5,773 nt of DNA, from positions 1-5,773 of the forward strand of contig JAMBLH010000008.1 of assembly GCA_023336875.1 (NCBI GenBank). Direction: 5' to 3'. Source of the DNA: Actinomycetes bacterium. GTDB taxonomy: Bacteria; Actinomycetota; Acidimicrobiia; Spongiisociales; UBA5794. A program made the position numbers and the translations under genes. Positions 1 to 5,737 of the stretch are shown here, one piece after another (position 1 is the first letter of the stretch; every line of letters begins with the position of its first letter). The notes beneath the pieces are model-generated. The model was given only the letters and a program-made list of their open reading frames with translations. It was not told the origin of the DNA and ran no database searches.

Positions 1-49
1 AGGTCGTAGGTCGTAGGTCGTCTGTCGTATGTCGTAGGTCGTGCGTCGT
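1..49. repeat. Tandem 7-bp repeat, seven units, upstream of pcrA
   Basis: Seven head-to-tail heptamers fill bases 1-49 with no interruption. Every unit ends in GTCGT and only the first two bases vary: AG, AG, AG, CT, AT, AG, GC. The array starts at the window edge, so it may extend further upstream. It stops three bases before the presumed -10 box of pcrA and so covers the place where the -35 element would be. A gain or loss of units would alter what lies upstream of the promoter. Seven is not a multiple of three, so any reading frame running through the array would shift with unit number. The likely pcrA start lies beyond the array. The repeat itself is plain; a role as a binding array or a slippage tract is inference. 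Confidence 0.9.
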
Positions 50-51
50 AT

Positions 52-57
52 TACTTT
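52..57 (+). promoter_or_regulatory. Candidate -10 box of pcrA (TACTTT), leaderless spacing
   Basis: TACTTT matches the actinobacterial -10 consensus TANNNT. Seven bases separate it from the ATG at 65, so transcription would begin at or next to the A of the start codon. There is no Shine-Dalgarno sequence before that ATG, as expected for a leaderless mRNA. No convincing -35 is visible; that region consists of the heptamer repeats. Confidence 0.5.
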
Positions 58-64
58 GCCCCTC

Positions 65-2248
65 ATGTCTGAGTCCACACTTCTTGCCGATCTGAACCCC
101 TCGCAACGAGAGGCTGTCGCCGCGACCGAAGGGCCTGTACTTGTCGTCGCGGGGGCTGGTTCGGGGAAGACAAGGGTGCTTACGTACCGCATTGCGCATC
201 TCGTTCGCGATCTTGGAGTCTCACCGTACGAGATACTTGCGATCACGTTCACGAACAAGGCGGCAGGAGAGATGAAGGAGCGCGTTGCGCGGCTCGTGGG
301 TCCCGTCGCCGACAACATGTGGGTATCGACCTTTCACTCGGCCTGTGTGAGGATCCTTCGCCAGGAAATCCACCGTCTCGGATACCGAAGCTCATTCTCC
401 ATCTATGACGATGCCGACTCGACTCGCCTCATCACAATGGTCATTAAGGATCTCGACCTTGATCCAAAGCGATTTCCCCCGCGCCAGATGAAGGCCGCGA
501 TCTCGAAGGCGAAGAACGAACTCATCGACTACGAGACCTACGCCTCTCAGGACTCGGGTTTCTACCACGAGAAGGTCTCGGACATATTTCGTCTGTACCA
601 GCAGCGTCTTGTTGAGGCATCGGCGGTTGACTTCGATGACATCCTCACGCTCACCGTCGAGATCCTCCAAGCATTTCCCGAAGTGCTCGAGCGGTGGCAG
701 ACCCGCTTCCAATACATACTGGTGGACGAGTACCAGGACACGAATCAGGCCCAGTACATGCTTGTCAAGATGCTTGCGGCCAAACACGGGAACGTGTGTG
801 TCGTTGGTGACTCGGACCAATCCATCTATGCCTTCCGCGGTGCGGACATGCGCAACATCATGGGGTTCGAGAAGGACTACCCCGACACACGCGTGATCCT
901 CCTGGAGCAGAACTACCGCTCGACCCAGACCATTCTCGACGCAGCGAACGCAGTGATCGCCAACAACGCGAGCCGACAGCCGAAACGACTTTGGACCGAC
1001 GAGGGTGCTGGCGAGCACATCGTGGTCTTCGAAGCCGAGGATGAACACGAGGAGGCTGCCTACATAGCCGAGGAGATCGCCAGGCTGCGAGACACCGGTG
1101 TCGGACTCGACGATGTCGCGGTGTTCTACCGAACGAACGCGCAATCACGCGTGATCGAGGAGCTATTCGTCAGATTCGGCGTCATGTACCAGGTGGTTGG
1201 TGGACTCAAGTACTACGACCGCAAAGAGGTCAAGGATGCGCTCGCCTATCTCCGCGCGATCGTGAATCCGGATGATCAGGTTGCGATCAAGCGGATCATC
1301 AACACTCCAAGGCGTTCGATCGGTGATACCTCCGTTGCCCATGTCGACCGTTTCGCGGAATCTGCTGGAGTGACATTCATGGACGCGCTGCGGCGCGTCG
1401 ATGAGATCGATGCGTTGACAGGTAGGGCGCAGAACGCGATTGCTGAGTTCGTTGCTGTGATGGATGTGTTGGCAGGCAGAGCCGCTGACGGTCCTGAGGG
1501 TGCCCTCGAAGCTGCTCTCAACGACACGGGCTATTTCGACATGATCCGTGCCGAGCGGACGATCGAGGCGATGGGCAGGGAGGAGAACCTGAAGGAACTC
1601 CTCGGAGCAGCCGCAGAGTTCGAGGAAACCGGGCCAGCGTCGATGGGTCCAGAGGAGTGGAATCAGCTCGATGGAGTCGGCAAACTGCAAATGTTCCTTG
1701 AGTCGATCAGCCTCGTGGCTGACCTCGACAGTTTCGAGAACACGGAGGTCGTGACCCTCATGACTCTTCACAACGCCAAGGGGCTTGAGTATCCGGCGGT
1801 ATTCCTGACAGGACTCGAGGATGGCGTGTTCCCTCATATGCGTTCCCTTGGTGACCCGAAGGAGCTGGAGGAGGAGCGGAGGCTCTGCTACGTCGGCTTG
1901 ACCCGCGCAGAGCAACGGCTCTACCTCACCAGAGCCTGGACTCGCAACATGTGGGGGCAGAACAACTACAACGGCCCAAGCCGGTTTCTGGGCGAGATCC
2001 CTGAACATCTCACGACCAAGGCAACACGAGTGAGACGATCGGCAACGATGGAGTCGCGCACCCAGACGACCACGGTATCTGATTCCGACATTTCGATCGG
2101 TGATCGCGTGAGGCACACCCACTGGGGTGAGGGTGCCGTGAAAGAGATCGTGGGTGCGGGAGATCGTGCCGAAGCTGTTGTGATCTTCGATGCCCACGGC
2201 TCGAAGCGTCTGCTTCTCGCGTGGGCGCCGCTGGAGAAGCTCGAGTAG
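65..2248 (+). CDS. pcrA: ATP-dependent 3'-5' DNA helicase PcrA/UvrD (superfamily 1)
   Basis: This 727-residue protein is a UvrD/PcrA helicase, which unwinds DNA 3'-5' using ATP in nucleotide excision repair, replication-fork maintenance and removal of stalled RNA polymerase. All SF1A motifs are present: Q motif (LNPSQREAV, 10-18), Walker A (GAGSGKT, 30-36), motif Ia (TFTNKAAGEM, 61-70), Ib (STFHS, 88-92), Walker B (DEYQDTN, 221-227), motif III (GDSDQSIYAFRGAD, 248-261), motif IV (LEQNYRST, 280-287), motif V (TLHNAKGLEY, 567-576) and motif VI with the arginine finger (VGLTRAE, 610-616). A Tudor-like tail starting GDRVRHTHWGEG (679 to the end) is the RNA polymerase-binding module of PcrA/UvrD. 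Length is normal for the family. GTG at 41 and TTG at 56 are in-frame alternative starts, but ATG at 65 is preferred: homology begins just after it and a -10 box sits 7 bases upstream. Its stop lies 4 bases from the stop of the convergent fetB. In mycobacteria the equivalent gene is uvrD1, also near sucCD. The family is certain; the choice of pcrA over uvrD as a name is convention. Confidence 0.97.
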   Translation: MSESTLLADLNPSQREAVAATEGPVLVVAGAGSGKTRVLTYRIAHLVRDLGVSPYEILAITFTNKAAGEMKERVARLVGPVADNMWVSTFHSACVRILRQEIHRLGYRSSFSIYDDADSTRLITMVIKDLDLDPKRFPPRQMKAAISKAKNELIDYETYASQDSGFYHEKVSDIFRLYQQRLVEASAVDFDDILTLTVEILQAFPEVLERWQTRFQYILVDEYQDTNQAQYMLVKMLAAKHGNVCVVGDSDQSIYAFRGADMRNIMGFEKDYPDTRVILLEQNYRSTQTILDAANAVIANNASRQPKRLWTDEGAGEHIVVFEAEDEHEEAAYIAEEIARLRDTGVGLDDVAVFYRTNAQSRVIEELFVRFGVMYQVVGGLKYYDRKEVKDALAYLRAIVNPDDQVAIKRIINTPRRSIGDTSVAHVDRFAESAGVTFMDALRRVDEIDALTGRAQNAIAEFVAVMDVLAGRAADGPEGALEAALNDTGYFDMIRAERTIEAMGREENLKELLGAAAEFEETGPASMGPEEWNQLDGVGKLQMFLESISLVADLDSFENTEVVTLMTLHNAKGLEYPAVFLTGLEDGVFPHMRSLGDPKELEEERRLCYVGLTRAEQRLYLTRAWTRNMWGQNNYNGPSRFLGEIPEHLTTKATRVRRSATMESRTQTTTVSDSDISIGDRVRHTHWGEGAVKEIVGAGDRAEAVVIFDAHGSKRLLLAWAPLEKLE

Positions 2249-2252
2249 CTGA

Positions 2253-3017
2253 TTACACAGCGGACTTGAGACGCTGATCAGGTGTGAAGGATTTCGATGC
2301 TGTCACCGCCGCAACGACCGTCGTGGAGACGGCCACCGAGCCGAGTACCAGGTACATCACCACAAGCTGGATTACAACAGCGTCGATCGGATCCACACCA
2401 GCGAGAAGTAGGCCTGTCATTGCGCCTGGGAGGGCAACCAGGCCGACGACCTTCGTGCGCTCGATCTGAGGAAGGAGCGCAACTCTCGTTGACTCACGGA
2501 CCACATATCGCGATGCCTGGCCTGCGGTGAACCCGAGGGCCAGGAGGCCCTCAACTTGGATCCGCTCCTTGGTCATCTGAGTCTGAACGAGGTCGGCAGC
2601 CACGATCGTCGCCGGCATCGTGTTGCCGATCGTGATGCCAGCAATAACGATCAGCTGTACTGGTTCAGCCGGCAGCACACCAAACCCGAATACGACGAGG
2701 AGTGAGATCGCGGTTGTTCCCCCAATGGCGAGCACGGCCGCGGGGACGATGTCGGTGGACCCGGATCGCTGCGCAACCACGAACCCTGCAATACCGATCA
2801 TCACGATGATCCACAATGGTGCAAGCAGATACTCCCACTGCGACCCGAGCACCAGTGTGAGCAGAAGGCCGACGGCGGTGAGCTGGACAGCGGCCCGAAT
2901 GGACGCCCAGATGATCGATTTCTCGATGCCGATCCGGAGGTACATCGACACTCCAACGGCAAGGCCCACGAGCACCAGGGAGGCGACAATCACAACGATC
3001 AGGTTCACCTCGAGCAC
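2253..3017 (-). CDS. fetB: FetB/UPF0014-family ABC transporter permease
   Basis: This 254-residue integral membrane protein matches the UPF0014 family, whose E. coli member FetB (YbbM) pairs with the ATPase FetA (YbbL) as a putative iron exporter that aids oxidative-stress resistance. Plant ALS3/STAR2 aluminium-tolerance proteins are relatives. Hydrophobic segments lie roughly at 5-27, 36-58, 63-82, 91-115, 118-143, 189-207 and 212-240. A polar cytoplasmic stretch at 144-188 (EGLLALGFTAGQASRYVVRE) probably contacts the ATPase, and the family signature VALPGAMTGLLLAGVDP is at 194-210. The start is GTG at 3017, six bases after TAGCAT on the minus strand, which suits a leaderless message. A second GTG at 3008 preceded by GGGAG would give 251 residues and cannot be excluded. 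No ATPase gene adjoins it: upstream is a divergent gene and downstream is the convergent pcrA. The partner must be elsewhere. The family call is firm; iron as substrate is only inferred from E. coli. Confidence 0.93.
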   Translation of the reverse strand: MLEVNLIVVIVASLVLVGLAVGVSMYLRIGIEKSIIWASIRAAVQLTAVGLLLTLVLGSQWEYLLAPLWIIVMIGIAGFVVAQRSGSTDIVPAAVLAIGGTTAISLLVVFGFGVLPAEPVQLIVIAGITIGNTMPATIVAADLVQTQMTKERIQVEGLLALGFTAGQASRYVVRESTRVALLPQIERTKVVGLVALPGAMTGLLLAGVDPIDAVVIQLVVMYLVLGSVAVSTTVVAAVTASKSFTPDQRLKSAV

Positions 3018-3023
3018 TCTCCC

Positions 3024-3029
3024 ATGCTA
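3024..3029 (-). promoter_or_regulatory. Candidate -10 box of fetB (TAGCAT on the minus strand)
   Basis: Read on the minus strand this is TAGCAT, matching TANNNT, with exactly six bases (GGGAGA) before the GTG at 3017. That spacing puts the transcription start at the start codon. The same GGGAGA could instead serve as a ribosome site for the GTG at 3008, so the signals are ambiguous. No clear -35 element is visible. Confidence 0.42.
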
Positions 3030-3072
3030 GGTACCACACGAATCCGTCGGGCGGCACGTTGCAGACCACAAC

Positions 3073-3078
3073 TACCAT
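3073..3078 (+). promoter_or_regulatory. Candidate -10 box of the B12 gene-sucCD operon (TACCAT)
   Basis: TACCAT fits TANNNT and ends 8 bases before the ATG at 3087, consistent with a leaderless transcript. There is no Shine-Dalgarno sequence in the bases between. TTGCAG at 3059-3064 resembles a -35 but lies only 8 bases from this box, too close to act with it. This would be the promoter of the three-gene cluster, since none is apparent in the 24 bases before sucC. Confidence 0.4.
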
Positions 3079-3086
3079 TGCCGACG

Positions 3087-3476
3087 ATGCCGACTCGCAT
3101 ACTTATCGCAAAACCAGGGCTTGATGGGCATGATCGGGGTGCCAAGGTCGTGGCAAGGGCGTTGCGAGACGCAGGATGCGAAGTCATCTACACGGGTCTC
3201 CATCAAACGCCGGAACAGATCGCTGTTATTGCTGTTCAGGAGGATGTCGATGGCGTAGGTCTATCTGCTCTCTCCGGTGCCCACATGACGCTCTTCCCCA
3301 AGGTGGTCGAGGAACTCAACGCTCTTGACGCATCAGACATCGTGGTGTTCGGCGGTGGCATCATCCCTGAGTCCGACATCGAGGAGCTCAGAACCGCTGG
3401 CATTGCACACGTTTTCGGCCCGGGTACGTCGCTGGGTGCAATACAGGCGTGGGTCAATGAACAGTTCACGGATTGA
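3087..3476 (+). CDS. Stand-alone cobalamin-binding subunit of an acyl-CoA mutase (methylmalonyl-CoA mutase small-subunit type)
   Basis: This 129-residue protein is a complete B12-binding domain with no catalytic TIM barrel. It carries the base-off/His-on signature: D13-x-H15-x-x-G18 within KPGLDGHDRG, S60-x-L62 (SALSGAH), and the glycine stretch G89-G91 (FGGGIIP). His15 should replace the dimethylbenzimidazole ligand of adenosylcobalamin. Such proteins pair with a separate large subunit to form methylmalonyl-CoA mutase (archaeal and some bacterial types), isobutyryl-CoA mutase (IcmB) or 2-hydroxyisobutyryl-CoA mutase (HcmB). The wording YTGLHQTPEQI and FGPGT resembles these small subunits more than the C-terminal domain of one-piece mutases. 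The ATG at 3087 is chosen because homology starts there (MPTRILIAKPG). An in-frame ATG at 3024 would add 21 basic, unconserved residues and overlap the fetB promoter. sucC follows after 24 bases, so cotranscription is likely. This favours methylmalonyl-CoA to succinyl-CoA as the reaction, but substrate cannot be read from this subunit. No large subunit is in the window. Confidence 0.93.
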   Translation: MPTRILIAKPGLDGHDRGAKVVARALRDAGCEVIYTGLHQTPEQIAVIAVQEDVDGVGLSALSGAHMTLFPKVVEELNALDASDIVVFGGGIIPESDIEELRTAGIAHVFGPGTSLGAIQAWVNEQFTD

Positions 3477-3490
3477 TCCGATCACACTTC

Positions 3491-3496
3491 AGGAGG
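3491..3496 (+). promoter_or_regulatory. Ribosome binding site of sucC (AGGAGG)
   Basis: A perfect AGGAGG lies 4 bases before the GTG at 3501 and fixes that start. The nearer ATG at 3499 is followed at once by TGA and cannot be used. This is the only full Shine-Dalgarno sequence before a gene here, which fits sucC being translated from inside a longer mRNA. Confidence 0.85.
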
Positions 3497-3500
3497 ACAT

Positions 3501-4724
3501 GTGAAGATCCACGAGTATCAGGCCAAGGCGCTCATGAAAGCACGGGGCATTCCCGTGCCGGAAGGAGTGGTGGTGAGAACCGTCGACCAGGCCGTGGATG
3601 CGGTGCGCCAGCTCGTCGAATCGACCGGGAATCCAGTTGTTGTGGTGAAGTCACAGATCCATGCCGGGGGGAGGGGGAAGGGGCATTTCAAGGAGTACCC
3701 GGACCTCGGTGGCGTGACTGTGGTGCTCGATGGCATTGACGGAGGCGTCGAGGCGACCAAGGAGAAGGTCCGAGAGGTCTCGTCCCAGATGCTCGGATCG
3801 ACTCTCGTGACCATCCAGACAGGAGATGAGGGAAAGGTCGTCAATCGGCTCTACATAGAGCAGGGGATCGATATTGAGACAGAGCTCTACGTCTCCATAG
3901 TTCTGGATCGTGCGACCAGCAGGAACATCGTCATGGCCTCAACTGAGGGCGGCACCGAGATCGAAGTTGTTGCAGAGGAGACTCCTGACAAGATCATCAA
4001 GGAGGAGATAGACCCGGCGTTCGGGCTCACAGACTTTCAGGCGAAACGGATTGCCTGGGGTTTGGGTCTTGAGGGCGACGCTTTCAAGAACGGTGTTCGG
4101 TTTCTCAAGGAACTGACAGCGTTCGTGGCGGACATGGATACAGACCTGGTTGAGATCAACCCGCTCGTTGTCACAACCGATGGGCGTGTCATGGCTCTTG
4201 ACGGCAAGATGGCATTCGAGGAGAACGCTCTGTTTCGACACCCGGACGTGGTGGAGCTGCGTGACGAGTCCGAAGAGGATGCCGCGGAACTCGACGCCAA
4301 GGAGCACGGACTCTCCTTTATCAGTCTCGATGGTTCGATTGGATGCATGGTCAACGGCGCAGGACTCGCAATGGCAACCATGGACATCATCAAATATGTC
4401 GGTGGGGAGCCTGCGAACTTTCTCGATGTGGGAGGGGGTGCCGAGAAGGACCAGATCGTCGCCGCGTTCAAGATCATCACCGAGGATCCGAATGTGAAGG
4501 GCATATTCGTCAATATCTTCGGCGGCATCATGCGGTGTGACGTGATCGCCAACGGTGTGGTCGCCGCGGTCGAAGAGGTTGGTCTCGAGGTGCCACTCGT
4601 CGTTCGGCTCGAAGGCACGAACGTTGCGCTTGGCAAGGCGATCATCGACGAGTCAGACCTCAACGTTGTGAGCGCAGTCGATATGAAAGATGGAGCTGAG
4701 AAGATCGTGGAGCTGGCCAAATGA
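3501..4724 (+). CDS. sucC: Succinyl-CoA synthetase (ADP- or GDP-forming), beta subunit
   Basis: This 407-residue protein is the nucleotide-binding subunit of succinyl-CoA synthetase, the TCA-cycle enzyme that makes ATP or GTP while converting succinyl-CoA to succinate and CoA. It begins MKIHEYQAK, typical of the family. The N-terminal ATP-grasp domain contains K50 and the glycine loop HAGGRGKG (54-61). The metal ligands are expected at N220 (in VEINPL, 217-222) and D234, with the same 14-residue spacing as N199 and D213 of E. coli. The C-terminal CoA-ligase-like domain has FLDVGGGA (307-314) and NIFGGIMRCD (338-347). It is about 19 residues longer than the E. coli protein, mostly just after the glycine loop (HFKEYPDLGG and onward, about 62-90). 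The start is GTG, set by AGGAGG. It follows the B12 gene by 24 bases and overlaps sucD by 4. Sequence alone does not settle ATP versus GTP preference. Confidence 0.97.
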   Translation: MKIHEYQAKALMKARGIPVPEGVVVRTVDQAVDAVRQLVESTGNPVVVVKSQIHAGGRGKGHFKEYPDLGGVTVVLDGIDGGVEATKEKVREVSSQMLGSTLVTIQTGDEGKVVNRLYIEQGIDIETELYVSIVLDRATSRNIVMASTEGGTEIEVVAEETPDKIIKEEIDPAFGLTDFQAKRIAWGLGLEGDAFKNGVRFLKELTAFVADMDTDLVEINPLVVTTDGRVMALDGKMAFEENALFRHPDVVELRDESEEDAAELDAKEHGLSFISLDGSIGCMVNGAGLAMATMDIIKYVGGEPANFLDVGGGAEKDQIVAAFKIITEDPNVKGIFVNIFGGIMRCDVIANGVVAAVEEVGLEVPLVVRLEGTNVALGKAIIDESDLNVVSAVDMKDGAEKIVELAK

Positions 4725-5647
4725 GTGTGCTCGTCAACAACGACACAAAGCTGCTCGTCCAGGGGATGGGAAAGACAGGTTCCTTCCACACGGACAGGGC
4801 AATCGCGTACGGCACCAACGTTGTCGGTGCTGTTCACCCATCCAAGGCCGGACAGACTGCCCGATTCGAGGGCGAGACCGACCACTCTGGTGTGCAGGGT
4901 CGTGCAGACACGTACTCGGTTGACGTTCCGATCTTCCGAACCGTGAAAGAGGCTGTGGAGGCAACAGGTGCAAATGCCACCGTTGTGTATGTCCCACCAC
5001 CTTTCGCAGCCGACGCGATCATGGAGGCAGGCGACGCAGGAGTGCCGCTTATAATCACGATCACTGAGGGGATCCCCGTGGCTGACATGGTCCTCGCAAA
5101 GCGCTATCTCGAGGACAAGGACGTACGTCTCGTCGGACCGAACTGCCCAGGAGTTATTACGCCACAGCAGTGCAAGATCGGCATCATGCCCGGGTACATC
5201 CACACTCCTGGCAAGATCGGCGTGGTGTCTCGCTCGGGAACCCTGACCTACGAGGCAGTGCACCAGTTGACGCTCAACGGACTCGGACAAACGACCGCCA
5301 TCGGCATTGGTGGAGACCCCGTCAACGGAACCAACTTCGTCGACGCGCTCGCGCTGTTCAACGATGATCCTGAAACAGAGGGTGTCATCATGATCGGCGA
5401 GATTGGTGGCACTGCCGAAGAGGAAGCCGCCGATTGGATCAAGTCGCACATGACCAAACCGGTCGCCGGATTCATCGCGGGCACATCTGCCCCTCCGGGT
5501 AAACGCATGGGCCACGCAGGCGCCATCATCTCAGGTGGCCAGGGAACCGCAGAGGCCAAGATCGAGGCCCTAAGGGCCGCAGGCGTTGTGATGGCTCCCA
5601 CACCAACGGACATGGGATCCGCAATGCTGTCTGCCCTCGCCGGCTGA
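4721..5647 (+). CDS. sucD: Succinyl-CoA synthetase, alpha subunit
   Basis: This 308-residue protein is the CoA-binding, phosphohistidine-carrying subunit that works with SucC. It starts MSVLVNNDTK. Recognisable parts are the CoA-domain glycine loop (QGMGKTGSFH, 14-23), ITEGIP, GPNCPG (139-144), SRSGTLTYE (170-178), GIGGDP (195-200), GEIGG with E227 (counterpart of E. coli Glu208), and GKRMGHAGAII with the active-site H265 (counterpart of His246). Compared with E. coli as I recall it, the glycine loop is one residue shorter. An extra segment of about 19 residues lies around 46-67, between SKAGQ and VPIF in the CoA-binding domain. All catalytic residues are kept, so the enzyme should be active. 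The ATG overlaps the sucC stop (ATGA), and GGAG at 4709-4712 sits 8 bases upstream, indicating translational coupling and matched subunit output. No strong terminator follows. Confidence 0.97.
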   Translation: MSVLVNNDTKLLVQGMGKTGSFHTDRAIAYGTNVVGAVHPSKAGQTARFEGETDHSGVQGRADTYSVDVPIFRTVKEAVEATGANATVVYVPPPFAADAIMEAGDAGVPLIITITEGIPVADMVLAKRYLEDKDVRLVGPNCPGVITPQQCKIGIMPGYIHTPGKIGVVSRSGTLTYEAVHQLTLNGLGQTTAIGIGGDPVNGTNFVDALALFNDDPETEGVIMIGEIGGTAEEEAADWIKSHMTKPVAGFIAGTSAPPGKRMGHAGAIISGGQGTAEAKIEALRAAGVVMAPTPTDMGSAMLSALAG

Positions 5648-5655
5648 CAATTGTG

Positions 5656-5665
5656 ACCGCGCGGT
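5656..5665. repeat. 10-bp perfect palindrome after sucD
   Basis: ACCGCGCGGT is a perfect palindrome beginning 9 bases after the sucD stop codon. A shorter one, ACAATTGT (5647-5654), sits next to it over the stop. Neither leaves a loop or is followed by a T-run, so they are not an intrinsic terminator. They may mark a protein-binding site or be chance in GC-rich DNA. Confidence 0.4.
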
Positions 5666-5692
5666 TTCTGCGGGCTCGCTGCGGCGCATACC

Positions 5693-5711
5693 GGTTCGTG
5701 AACCCTGGGTT
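5693..5711. repeat. Overlapping inverted repeats GGTTC-GT-GAACC and AACCC-T-GGGTT
   Basis: Two inverted repeats share the central AACC: GGTTC (5693-5697) pairs with GAACC (5700-5704), and AACCC (5701-5705) pairs with GGGTT (5707-5711). If the gene at 5738 has a leaderless start, the second palindrome covers about -37 to -27, over its -35 region. An operator is possible. No T-run follows, so a terminator is unlikely. Confidence 0.4.
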
Positions 5712-5725
5712 GTGGAATAGGGGCG

Positions 5726-5731
5726 TAGGGT
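5726..5731 (+). promoter_or_regulatory. Candidate -10 box before the terminal reading frame (TAGGGT)
   Basis: TAGGGT fits TANNNT and lies exactly six bases before the ATG at 5738. The spacing matches that seen for pcrA, fetB and the B12 gene. A -35 is not evident. The surrounding G-rich stretch (AGGGTGGGGG) also resembles a ribosome site but lies too close to the ATG to be a good one. Confidence 0.4.
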
Positions 5732-5737
5732 GGGGGT

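Noticed and set aside
1..49. CRISPR array
   Set aside because: The 7-bp direct repeats have no spacers and are far too short for CRISPR repeats.
41..64. GTG at 41 or TTG at 56 as the pcrA start
   Set aside because: They add residues outside the conserved region; the GTG arises within the heptamer array, and both starts lack a ribosome site. ATG at 65 fits the -10 box and homology better.
1163..2197. A 344-codon minus-strand open frame inside pcrA
   Set aside because: It is antisense to conserved helicase motifs and shows no family signature, so it is a coding shadow.
2258..2276. CAGCG/CGCTG stem as a terminator between pcrA and fetB
   Set aside because: The stem is only 5 bp with a 9-base loop, has no T-run on either strand, and lies inside the fetB coding end.
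3024..3086. ATG at 3024 as start of the cobalamin-binding protein
   Set aside because: It would add 21 arginine- and proline-rich residues not seen in the family and would overlap the fetB -10 region; MPTRILIAKPG at 3087 is the normal beginning.
5050..5055. Perfect TATAAT inside sucD
   Set aside because: It has no -35 partner at a suitable distance and encodes conserved residues (PLIIT), so chance is the simpler explanation.
4037..5515. A 492-codon open frame on the minus strand across sucC and sucD
   Set aside because: It lies antisense to two certain genes, crosses their boundary, and its translation is low-complexity (Ser/Thr/Arg-rich) in part with no recognisable motif. Long antisense frames are expected in GC-rich coding DNA.
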